From Hyphomicrobiales bacterium (GTDB taxonomy: Bacteria; Pseudomonadota; Alphaproteobacteria; Rhizobiales; Rhizobiaceae), in the NCBI GenBank assembly GCA_900473175.1, contig UCKM01000002.1:1-57577 (forward strand): a stretch of 57,577 nucleotides of DNA, given 5' to 3'. The notes beneath the pieces were generated by a model, which saw nothing but the letters and a program-made list of their open reading frames with translations, was not told the DNA's origin and ran no database searches. Position 1 is the first letter of the stretch. Each line of letters starts with the position of its first letter. The position numbers were made by a program, and so were the translations under genes. Of this stretch, positions 42,289 to 50,323 are shown in pieces.

Positions 42289-44478
42289 TCAGGCAGCGGC
42301 GATATCCACCAGCCTTGGAAAAATCATGCGAACCAGCGCGCCCCGACCGCCGTGAAAGCTTTGCGGAGCATCAAGCATTTCAAGGTGACCGCCATGTTCC
42401 TCGACGATCTTCTTGACAATGGCAAGGCCAAGACCAGTTCCCTTTTCACGTGTGGTTACATAGGGTTCGAGCAATTGGTGGCGGTTTTCCGCCGGCAAGC
42501 CCTTGCCGTTATCGAGAACTTCCACGGTGATGGATGCGCCCGCGCCCATCGCGCGAACAAGGATATGGCCTTCATCGATCACACCGGTGTGCAGCACCGC
42601 CTCAATGGACTCCGAAGCGTTCTTGATGATATTCCCGAAAGCCTGGCCAAGCAGCCGGCTATCGAAATTGCCGACAAGCGGTTCGTCGGCAATATCATGT
42701 TCGAATTTGATCTGTTGATTGCTTATCTCGACCAGGAAAGAAGCATCGCGCAAGACGGTACGGATATCCGCCGCCGCCAGCCGTGGCTTCGGCATGCGGG
42801 CGAATTCCGAAAACTCGTCCACCATGCGGCCAATGTCGCCAACCTGCCGGATGATCGTCTCGGTGCATTGATCGAAGATCTCCCGGTCTTCGACAATGAC
42901 CTTACCGTAACGGCGGCGGATGCGTTCTGCCGATAGTTGGATGGGTGTCAGCGGATTCTTGATTTCATGGGCGATGCGGCGCGCGACGTCCGCCCACGCA
43001 GATGAACGATGCGCGGCGACGAGGTCTGTAATGTCGTCGACCGTGACCACGTAAGAGGTGTTCTTGGTATCTGCATCCTCCCGGGTAATCTGGACGTTGA
43101 GCGAACGCGCGACGCCATTGCGGGTGATGCTGATCTGCTTGCGGCTGGACGAGCGGCCGTTTTCGCGCGCCGCCTCGAACACCGCACCGATCTCCGGCAA
43201 AATCTGCACAAGTTCCTTGTTGGTCGCCTGCAAAGCATCGACCGCCAGCATCTGTTCGGCCGGGCGATTCAGATCAGCGATGATGCCGTGGGAATTGACG
43301 CTGATGACGCCGGCGGTAACGCCGGACAGAACTGCCTCAGTGAAGCGCCGCCGCTCATCGATCTCGTCCTTCGCGGATATGAGGTCGCTATGCTGCGTCT
43401 TCAGCTGTTCGACCATCTTGTTGAATGTTTGCGAGAGGGAAGCGATGTCCCCGTCGGATCCACGCACGGGAACTGAAACGTCAAAATTGCCCGTGGCGAC
43501 ATCCTCTGCCGCCCCGATCAACTGGCGGATGGGTTGTACGACGCGGTTGGCGACGGCGATGCCTGTCCAAACGGCGGTAAGCAGCAGCAGCAATGTGAGC
43601 TCTATATAGAGCAGCGCATAGGCAATCTGCGTGTTGACCCGGTTGCTTGCCAAGGACTGATATTCGGCATTGTTGTCGGCCATGACACGCACATTGTCGA
43701 GCGCTGAGGGATCAACGGCACGGATCGTGTAGAGGTAAAGGTCCGGCAAAGCCTGTGTCTTGATCACGGCGCCAGCCAGATTGGTATCGCCCGGCGGTAT
43801 GAGTACGGGCTTGTCCCCGGCCGCGCCCTTCAGCGCCTGCAGCGGCACGGGTGGCAAAGTATGATCAACGAAGAGTTCGGCGCTGACGACAACCTCGCCG
43901 GTCGATTTGACAAGCGATGCGCCGAGCAGATTGTTGCGGCCTGCGTCATAGGTCAGCCAATCCGAGAATGCGCCACGGTCGAGGCTGTAGAGCATCCTGC
44001 GCTGATCGAGGTCGATCACCATCGAAAGCGTGGTCGTCAACAGGCTTTGGGCGTTGTCTTCGGTATAGGACTGCGCCGCCTTGATCGACATGTCGATGAT
44101 CTGGTTGTTCTCCGGATTGATCCATGAATTCATCCGGTTATCGAGGACGATAAGCGAGAAGCAGGCGACGATGATCGAGGGTATCGATGCAATCAGTGCA
44201 AAGATGATCGCGATGTTGGTATGCAGATCATTGTTCTTCGCCTTGCTCTTGAAGAGGAACAGCTTCTTCAGGGTTGCGTAGGAAAGATAGACAAGGACCA
44301 GGATCGAGATGGCATTGGCCGCAATGATGAACTGTGTCGTCTGTTTCGTCGGTGAAATATTGGTGATGCCCATCATGACGATGAACGACACAATCGTCGT
44401 CGCCAACGCCAGGAGCGTCATCACCCGCGCGCCTTTTGGCAGAACCTGCGGCTTGATTATAGTTTTGCTGGCGGGCAT
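42289..44478 (-). CDS. NtrY-like sensor histidine kinase
   Basis: 729 aa membrane kinase of NtrY layout. N-terminal helices (about 18-115) enclose short loops, an extracytoplasmic part (about 115-290) is followed by another helix near 290-310, then HAMP (VVQPIRQLIGAAEDVATGNF), PAS (about 375-480), HisKA with AHEIKNPLTPIQLSAERIR and an HATPase ending KGTGLGLAIVKKIVEEHGG. NtrY normally pairs with NtrX inside glnL-ntrC-ntrYX. Here neither side carries a response regulator. ATG 44478 is preferred to 44523. It is divergent from the deformylase-like gene. Confidence 0.83.
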   Translation of the reverse strand: MPASKTIIKPQVLPKGARVMTLLALATTIVSFIVMMGITNISPTKQTTQFIIAANAISILVLVYLSYATLKKLFLFKSKAKNNDLHTNIAIIFALIASIPSIIVACFSLIVLDNRMNSWINPENNQIIDMSIKAAQSYTEDNAQSLLTTTLSMVIDLDQRRMLYSLDRGAFSDWLTYDAGRNNLLGASLVKSTGEVVVSAELFVDHTLPPVPLQALKGAAGDKPVLIPPGDTNLAGAVIKTQALPDLYLYTIRAVDPSALDNVRVMADNNAEYQSLASNRVNTQIAYALLYIELTLLLLLTAVWTGIAVANRVVQPIRQLIGAAEDVATGNFDVSVPVRGSDGDIASLSQTFNKMVEQLKTQHSDLISAKDEIDERRRFTEAVLSGVTAGVISVNSHGIIADLNRPAEQMLAVDALQATNKELVQILPEIGAVFEAARENGRSSSRKQISITRNGVARSLNVQITREDADTKNTSYVVTVDDITDLVAAHRSSAWADVARRIAHEIKNPLTPIQLSAERIRRRYGKVIVEDREIFDQCTETIIRQVGDIGRMVDEFSEFARMPKPRLAAADIRTVLRDASFLVEISNQQIKFEHDIADEPLVGNFDSRLLGQAFGNIIKNASESIEAVLHTGVIDEGHILVRAMGAGASITVEVLDNGKGLPAENRHQLLEPYVTTREKGTGLGLAIVKKIVEEHGGHLEMLDAPQSFHGGRGALVRMIFPRLVDIAAA

Positions 44479-44627
44479 CCATTCGCCTCGTTGGGTCACT
44501 CCGACTATTTCCGGGCGGACCACACTGTTTCCTTGTCGATTATCGATAGCGGCGGCGCTTGTAAAGCTTGCTTGGCCGCACCCAATTGAGGCAACAGGGA
44601 TGTGCCACGCCTTCCGCGGAGTATCCT

Positions 44628-45122
44628 ATGTCCATTCGTCCAATTGTGACTTTTCCAAATACAATCCTGCGCCGGCAGGCAGAACCGGTTACGCAATTCT
44701 GCGAAGATTTGCGGATGTTGGCTCAAGATCTCTTGGAAACGATGCGTGCCGCGCCCGGTATTGGCATCACGGCGCCGCATATCGGTGTGCTGAAACAGCT
44801 TGTTGTCACCGAGATCGAGCCGAACATGCAAGCGCGCTTTTACGTCAATCCGCGGATCGAATGGGCTTCAGACGATATGGTCCGGCGTGAGGAGGGCAGT
44901 GTGTCGATGCCTGGCGTATCGGATGAAATCGAGCGTCCGGCGTCCGTGCGTATTGCCTACCAGGATCTATCGGGTTCGACCCATACGGAAGAAGCGAGCG
45001 GTCTGTTGGCGACTTGCCTGCAGCACGAGATCGATCAGCTCAACGGCATATTTTGGCTGTACCGGCTGTCGAAACTCAAGCGCGATCGCCTGATCAAGCG
45101 TTTTGACAAGCTGCACCGCTGA
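44628..45122 (+). CDS. Peptide deformylase-like protein lacking metal ligands
   Basis: 164 aa of full deformylase length and layout, but all three motifs are altered. Motif 1 reads GIGITAPH (G44-H51) where the consensus glutamine is replaced by His. Motif 2 EGCLS reads EGSVS, so the metal-binding Cys becomes S91. Motif 3 HExxH reads HEIDQ, so the second metal histidine becomes Q137. Two of three metal ligands are gone, so normal deformylation of N-formyl-Met is unlikely. It could be a binding or regulatory relative, or use a different centre. GGAG precedes ATG 44628. It is convergent with the cupin gene. Confidence 0.8.
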   Translation: MSIRPIVTFPNTILRRQAEPVTQFCEDLRMLAQDLLETMRAAPGIGITAPHIGVLKQLVVTEIEPNMQARFYVNPRIEWASDDMVRREEGSVSMPGVSDEIERPASVRIAYQDLSGSTHTEEASGLLATCLQHEIDQLNGIFWLYRLSKLKRDRLIKRFDKLHR

Positions 45123-45126
45123 CATT

Positions 45127-45621
45127 TCAGCGGTGGATGGGGTCTTTCCATAATACGCCCTCCGGTTTCTCGACCGGCTCGATATCGAGATTGACGACCA
45201 CGGGCTCCTGGCCCGAGCGAACCAGAACGCATTCCAGGGCCTCGTCGGGGCTGGCATTGATTTCCTGATGCGGCACATAGGGAGGCACGAAAATGAAATC
45301 GCCGGGTCCAGCTTCCGCAACATATTCGAGCCGCTCACCCCAACGCATTCGGGCGCGGCCCTTGACCACATAGATGATGCTTTCCAGATCGCCGTGATGA
45401 TGCGCGCCGGTCTTTGCGTTGGCGTGAATGACAACGGTCCCGGCCCAGATCTTCTCGGCTCCGGCTCGGGCACGGTTTATCGCCGTCGCGCGGTTCATTC
45501 CGGGTGTCTGTGCCGTGTTCGGATCGAGCGAATCACCCGGTATGACCTTGACGCCATGCTCGCGCCAATCAATGGCGTGTTCATGTTCATGGGTGCCGTC
45601 GTTGTGGTGATCTTTGGACAA
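45127..45621 (-). CDS. Cupin-domain protein
   Basis: 164 aa with a single cupin barrel. Metal-binding residues are visible in NAKTGAHHHGDLESIIYV (motif 1, H-x-H plus E) and VPPYVPHQEIN (motif 2 histidine). It starts with a histidine-rich segment (DHHNDGTHEHEHAIDW). The start is TTG 45621, fixed by GGAGG 5 bases upstream. A TTG at 45633 is too close to that site. Cupins of this type are metal-dependent isomerases, dioxygenases or binding proteins. The function is unknown. Its stop is 5 bases from that of the deformylase-like gene on the opposite strand. Confidence 0.75.
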   Translation of the reverse strand: MSKDHHNDGTHEHEHAIDWREHGVKVIPGDSLDPNTAQTPGMNRATAINRARAGAEKIWAGTVVIHANAKTGAHHHGDLESIIYVVKGRARMRWGERLEYVAEAGPGDFIFVPPYVPHQEINASPDEALECVLVRSGQEPVVVNLDIEPVEKPEGVLWKDPIHR

Positions 45622-45791
45622 GGGGACCTCCAATTTGGCAGAGTGTAGCGGCCGCCATTGCGCAGGACCAGACCGCAGCGTGATGATAATTTATTAGCCG
45701 TTAGTCGTAGTATTTATCTTGACGATTTAGCTCGCGGCTCGCCAAGGTGGGGCGACTGCGAGTGTTTCGCAATCGATCGGAAGAACGGGTG

Positions 45792-47186
45792 ATGCCAATC
45801 AGCAAATCACGAAACTCTCCATTCGACACAAGGGACGAACGCGATGGCGATCGTCTGCTCCAGATCGAGGCAGTCTATGACAGGGTTCCCGTTGGCCTTT
45901 GCTATATCAACCGGGACGGCGTCTTTGTTACCATCAATGACCAGTTATCGCGCATTTTCGGCACCGAGACCAGCCAGGTAGTGGGCGAGCAGATCGAGGC
46001 CATCATTCCGGACCACGCGCCGCTTTTGCGCGACACTCTCAAGGCCGCTCTGGAGGGCGCGGCGATCGCGGATGTCGAGATCGATATTTCAAGCGAGACC
46101 TTCATAGTCGCAGCCGCGCCCGTGACCAATGATCTTGGCGAGTTTGCCGGCATTTCGGTCGCCTACACGAATATCACCAACTTGCGAAAAATGGCTCAGA
46201 AGCTGCAGGAGACCGAGCAACGCACTTCCTATGCGCTTGAGAGCGCGGGGCAGTGGATATGGGATCTGAACATCGCAACGATGCGGGTCTGGCGCTCGCC
46301 ACAATTCCGCGCCTTGCTCGGCCTTGATCCGCAAAGTGCCGGGCGCGAAAGCGTTGCCTGGGATATCGTCCATCCCGAAGACAAGCCCCGGGCCATAGCG
46401 GCATTCGAGGATGTGGTGAGTGGGCGCAAGCCCAGTTTCGAGGCGATCTACCGTGTAACGAGGCCCGACGGCGGTGTTATCTGGATATTGAGCCGTGGCA
46501 AGATCGTGGAATTTGGTCCGGATGGTTCGCCGTTGCGGCTCCTGGCAACAAGTGTCGATATCAGCGCGCAGAAACGTATCGAGGAGCAACTTTCGACGAC
46601 GGTTCAGTTACGGCTGGAGCTTGAACAGAAGCTGCTCGAAGCAAACCGCAAGCTGAAGAACCAGTCCGAACGCGATCATCTGACCAATCTGCCGAACCGC
46701 CGCAAGTTCAATCACCTTCTAAAGCGGGAGTTCCTTCGCGCCACGGACAGTGGCGAAACGCTGGTCGTGCTGATGGTCGATATCGACCATTTCAAAGCCT
46801 ATAACGACTTCTATGGACATCTGGCCGGTGACAAGTGCCTTGCGCAGGTCGGACGTGCCCTGAACAAGGTCGTCAAGCAAAGTGGGGGATCGGTTGCGCG
46901 CTTCGGAGGCGAAGAGTTTGCGGCGCTGCTCTCGGCCACTACGAATGACCATGCCGTCCTTGTCGCACGTCAAATGCTCGATGCAGTCTCGGCAATGCAT
47001 ATCCAACACAGCGGCAGTGCCAACGGCGACATCTCCGTGAGCATTGGTATCGCGGTTCTCGATGGTGCACAGGGCGCAACCGTCAATGGCCCAGACGACC
47101 TTCTCAATCTTGCCGATAGGGCGCTTTACGAATCGAAGCGCAGCGGCCGCAACCGGCTGAGTATCTGGGGAGCGTTCACAAATTAG
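45792..47186 (+). CDS. PAS-PAS-GGDEF diguanylate cyclase
   Basis: 464 aa. PAS 1 (about 25-140, YDRVPVGLCYINRDGVFV) and PAS 2 (about 155-270, GQWIWDLNIATMRVWRSPQF) are followed by a coiled-coil linker and a GGDEF domain with DIDHFKAYND and RFGGEEFAALL. GGEEF is a catalytically competent variant. No RxxD inhibitory site precedes it. It is cytoplasmic, with no membrane segment. ATG 45792 with GGAAG upstream is preferred to 45747. It is the second of three cyclic-di-GMP genes in the window. Confidence 0.85.
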   Translation: MPISKSRNSPFDTRDERDGDRLLQIEAVYDRVPVGLCYINRDGVFVTINDQLSRIFGTETSQVVGEQIEAIIPDHAPLLRDTLKAALEGAAIADVEIDISSETFIVAAAPVTNDLGEFAGISVAYTNITNLRKMAQKLQETEQRTSYALESAGQWIWDLNIATMRVWRSPQFRALLGLDPQSAGRESVAWDIVHPEDKPRAIAAFEDVVSGRKPSFEAIYRVTRPDGGVIWILSRGKIVEFGPDGSPLRLLATSVDISAQKRIEEQLSTTVQLRLELEQKLLEANRKLKNQSERDHLTNLPNRRKFNHLLKREFLRATDSGETLVVLMVDIDHFKAYNDFYGHLAGDKCLAQVGRALNKVVKQSGGSVARFGGEEFAALLSATTNDHAVLVARQMLDAVSAMHIQHSGSANGDISVSIGIAVLDGAQGATVNGPDDLLNLADRALYESKRSGRNRLSIWGAFTN

Positions 47187-47229
47187 CGTTAGGACATATC
47201 TCGCTGCAGGCCGCGAACGGACTTCCGCC

Positions 47230-47256
47230 TGATCAATGATGGGTGAAAATTGATCA
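47230..47256. promoter_or_regulatory. Inverted repeat upstream of the HisN-like gene
   Basis: TGATCAAT (47230-47237) and ATTGATCA (47249-47256) are perfect 8-bp arms 11 bases apart. They lie between the diguanylate cyclase stop and the HisN-like start, 152 bases upstream of the latter. It could be a regulator site or a weak terminator. No T run follows. Confidence 0.35.
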
Positions 47257-47407
47257 ATCGGGCGCGTGCTGCTGCCGGGGCGCTGTTCCTCCTCGATCCT
47301 GCTGTGGACAGGGGTCTTGCGCCTGCCGAAAATGTCAGTATCGGCTTCCACCACCTCGGCATTGCCATCATCAATTGAAACCCTGCATTTATACTGAAGG
47401 AATAATC

Positions 47408-48208
47408 ATGACATCGCTCATTGCCCCTGATCTCCAGGAACGTTTCGAGCTGGCTAAGAAAATGGCCACCGAAGCCGGCGCCAGGGCGCTTGCCCACTTC
47501 AATGCGCGCGAAAGGCTGGTGATCGAAACCAAGGCCGATCCGCACGATGTGGTGTCAATCGCCGACCGGGACGTGGAAAACCTCATCCGGTCCAGGATCG
47601 CAGCGGCGTTCCCCGGCGATGCCATCCTTGGCGAAGAATATGGCGTGAGCACAGGCTCGACCGAGTATACCTGGGTCATCGACCCGATCGATGGCACCAG
47701 TCCCTTCGTCAACGGCATGCCAACCTGGTGTGTATCAATTGCGGCCTTGCGGAACGCAGAAATTGCAATCGGTGTGATCTACGTGCCTTGCAATGACGAA
47801 CTCTATGCCGCTGGCGATGGGCTCGGTGCGACACTCAACGGCAAGCCCCTCAAACTTGACGCCAGCCGCACCATCCGCGATGCAGTAACAGGGATTGGCG
47901 CCAATAACCACGTGACACCGGCGGCCGTCGCCTCCATCGTCGAAAAACTGCTTGAGGCGGGCGGAAATTTCATCCGCAACGGTTCCGGCGCGCTGATGCT
48001 TGCCTATGTCGCGGCCGGAAGGCTTGTCGGCTACTACGAGCCTTATATGCACGCTTGGGACTGCATGGCCGGCTACTGCCTGGTCAAAGAAGCCGGCGGC
48101 TGGCACTACCCGTTCCCGGTCAAGGGGGATGGCCTGAGCAGAGGCGCACCGGTCCTCGCTGCTGCCAGTGGCGCGGTAGAAGATCTGCGAATGATCGCTG
48201 GTCTCTGA
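47408..48208 (+). CDS. hisN: Inositol monophosphatase-family phosphatase, HisN-type histidinol-phosphatase
   Basis: 266 aa Mg-dependent phosphatase. Metal motifs are GEEYG near residue 78, the family core VIDPIDGTSPF near 95-105 and WDCMAGYCLVKEAGG near 217. The IDGTSPFVNG and PTWCVSIA stretches are those of HisN, the histidinol-phosphatase of Actinobacteria and Hyphomicrobiales. A general inositol-phosphatase role is the alternative. ATG 47408 has GAAGGA 6 bases upstream. An ORF start at 47243 is not supported. No other histidine gene is nearby. Confidence 0.78.
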   Translation: MTSLIAPDLQERFELAKKMATEAGARALAHFNARERLVIETKADPHDVVSIADRDVENLIRSRIAAAFPGDAILGEEYGVSTGSTEYTWVIDPIDGTSPFVNGMPTWCVSIAALRNAEIAIGVIYVPCNDELYAAGDGLGATLNGKPLKLDASRTIRDAVTGIGANNHVTPAAVASIVEKLLEAGGNFIRNGSGALMLAYVAAGRLVGYYEPYMHAWDCMAGYCLVKEAGGWHYPFPVKGDGLSRGAPVLAAASGAVEDLRMIAGL

Positions 48209-48483
48209 AAGGGCCGAAGGCTCCTCAATCACTGTCGACAAGTCTGGCGGCAAGGAGTTTCGCCCGCAACGGTTTTGACACCTTTGCTTATTATGATTGT
48301 GGTCGGTTGCGTATTCGCTACCGGATGAGTTGCAGTATCTTGCTGTAGGCATGCATCGAACGCGATAAGAAAAATCAAATTCTCCATGCACGTGAGCAGG
48401 GCGCATCATTGACTTATCCCAGCGAATAACATCGACTAAAGTATGAAGCTGTAGAGTAGCGTTTCTTTCAGAGCTGGATAGTC

Positions 48484-50304
48484 ATGACGGTCGTGCGAAA
48501 TCTTTTGTGGGCGCCAACAATTGGCTTATCCTGGTTGTGGGGGTTAGGGTTCTTCTATTCGATCCACGTCACGTTGACTTACGGGTGGCTTGGTTTCTTG
48601 GGCTTTGCCATTGCCAATGTCGGCGGCCTGTGGCTTTTCGGCTATATTCTTGGTCGCACCAAGCGTTCGCCCGATCAGATCATCAAGGATATCGAAGGCC
48701 GATATGCCGGTGTTTTCCTGCTGTTTCAGATGGCCGCGCTTGTCGTCACAATCTTCGGTTTCGTCGCCTATCTTTGGCGACCGATCGTAGGCGAGGGATC
48801 GCCGGTCGGTGTCGCCATGCTACTGCTCTTCGCCTGCGCCATCGGCCATGCGCTTTCATTGCAGCAGATAAAGATACTCCACATTTTCTATACGGTGGTT
48901 GGCGTAGCCGCCGGCATCGTGCTGTTGATTGGGCTGCGGGAGGTATCAACCTATCCCGGCGTTCCCTTGCAGAAGTTCGACAGCCGCTTCTATGGTCTGG
49001 TCATGCCGACTGTAATCGGCTTCTTGCTCGGCCCCTGGCTTGATATCCAGCATTGGCAAAGGGCTGTCACCATCAAGCGCGAGGGTGGCAATGTCGGCCT
49101 TGCCTATGGCGTCGGCGCGCTGCTTTTCTTCGGATTTCTTTTCCTCAACGCGTTGACTGCATCGGCTGTCGGTCCGATTGGCAGCATTCTGTCGATCGAT
49201 GGCCTGCCGAGCGCCCAGGGGGCCGTCTCGGCAGCAACCGTGCTGGCCGCGGAGAACGGCAGGCCCTATCTCGCCGTTGCCTTCGTCATATGGACAGTCA
49301 TAGCCTTGGCCTCGACGGTCGACAGCTTCTATTGCGCGACCGCCTGGTTCTTGAAGGGCAAGCATCTGCGGAGCAACAGTCCGCTGCTGGCCCTTATCCC
49401 CGATGCCGTCGCATCATCGCCGCTGTGGCTCCTGATTGGCGCGGTCTGGGTTGCGTTCACGGCGGTGCCGGCAAACTTCTCGCTCATGTATTTCATGATG
49501 CCCTTTGCGACACTATTTGTCAGCGCTTCAGCCAATTTGGTGTGCGAGGCGCTCGGGGCACAGCCGAAATTCGATCCGGTCCTGAGCTTCATGATCGGGT
49601 GCGGGTCGGCGCTGATATTCGTCATTGGCTATATCCAGCCGGTCCCGGGATTCCTTGTCATCTCTCCATTCATAGGCCTGATTGGAGCCTTGCCGGTCAT
49701 CATCGAATTGATCGGCCCGAGGTCGAAGGCGATACCCGTCGAGATCATCGACCAGCCTATTCGGATGATGTCGCCATCACCGCTGGCGGTGGTTTCGGGA
49801 GGCGAGGAGATGACCCCGTCGCATGGTTTCGATGGCGAGTGGTTCGTCATGCAGCTTGTGCCGACCTATGATGACACGAATTCGGTCGGTAATGTCTACT
49901 TTGCCAATTACGTGCGCTGGGTGGGCAAGGCGCGCGAATTGTTCTTCAATGTTTGCATGCCCGATTTCGATCTGGCCACGACGCGGTTCTATATTCTGAC
50001 GCGCTCTTTCACCCATGATTATCGGCGCGAGTCCAAGGAGTTCGAGCAGATCACCGTGCGTATCAAGATTGCCCGGCACAATCGCAAGTTCGTGACCTTG
50101 CAGCATGAAATCCATAGCGCGGCGCAGGGTTTGCTGGGGCACGGCGAGCAGTCGCTAATGTTCGTGGATCGGGAAAACTACAATCCCCTCGATATTCCAG
50201 GCGAAGTGATCAAGGGTTTCCTCGCCTATTGGCCGAAAGATTCGCGCCTATCGCCGAATCATCGCCCGCACATTCAGGACGCAGCAGCCAAGCGCCAGGC
50301 CTAG
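48484..50304 (+). CDS. Permease-like (SSS-type) protein fused to a hotdog thioesterase domain
   Basis: 606 aa. Residues 1 to about 420 have about 11-13 membrane helices. The helix near 275-290 carries LASTVDSFYCATAW, similar to the S/T-x-D-S sodium-site helix of solute:sodium symporters. A linker (about 420-445) leads to a soluble C-terminal domain with YDDTNSVGNVYFANYVRW (about 462-479), the 4HBT/YbgC-type hotdog active-site pattern including the catalytic Asp. The fusion is unusual: a transporter joined to an acyl-CoA thioesterase-like module. Substrate is unknown. It is followed, convergently, by the GGDEF-EAL gene. The ATG at 48484 has only a weak ribosome site (GAGCTGGATAGTC). Confidence 0.72.
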   Translation: MTVVRNLLWAPTIGLSWLWGLGFFYSIHVTLTYGWLGFLGFAIANVGGLWLFGYILGRTKRSPDQIIKDIEGRYAGVFLLFQMAALVVTIFGFVAYLWRPIVGEGSPVGVAMLLLFACAIGHALSLQQIKILHIFYTVVGVAAGIVLLIGLREVSTYPGVPLQKFDSRFYGLVMPTVIGFLLGPWLDIQHWQRAVTIKREGGNVGLAYGVGALLFFGFLFLNALTASAVGPIGSILSIDGLPSAQGAVSAATVLAAENGRPYLAVAFVIWTVIALASTVDSFYCATAWFLKGKHLRSNSPLLALIPDAVASSPLWLLIGAVWVAFTAVPANFSLMYFMMPFATLFVSASANLVCEALGAQPKFDPVLSFMIGCGSALIFVIGYIQPVPGFLVISPFIGLIGALPVIIELIGPRSKAIPVEIIDQPIRMMSPSPLAVVSGGEEMTPSHGFDGEWFVMQLVPTYDDTNSVGNVYFANYVRWVGKARELFFNVCMPDFDLATTRFYILTRSFTHDYRRESKEFEQITVRIKIARHNRKFVTLQHEIHSAAQGLLGHGEQSLMFVDRENYNPLDIPGEVIKGFLAYWPKDSRLSPNHRPHIQDAAAKRQA

Positions 50305-50323
50305 GGGCAAATTGATATCGGCG

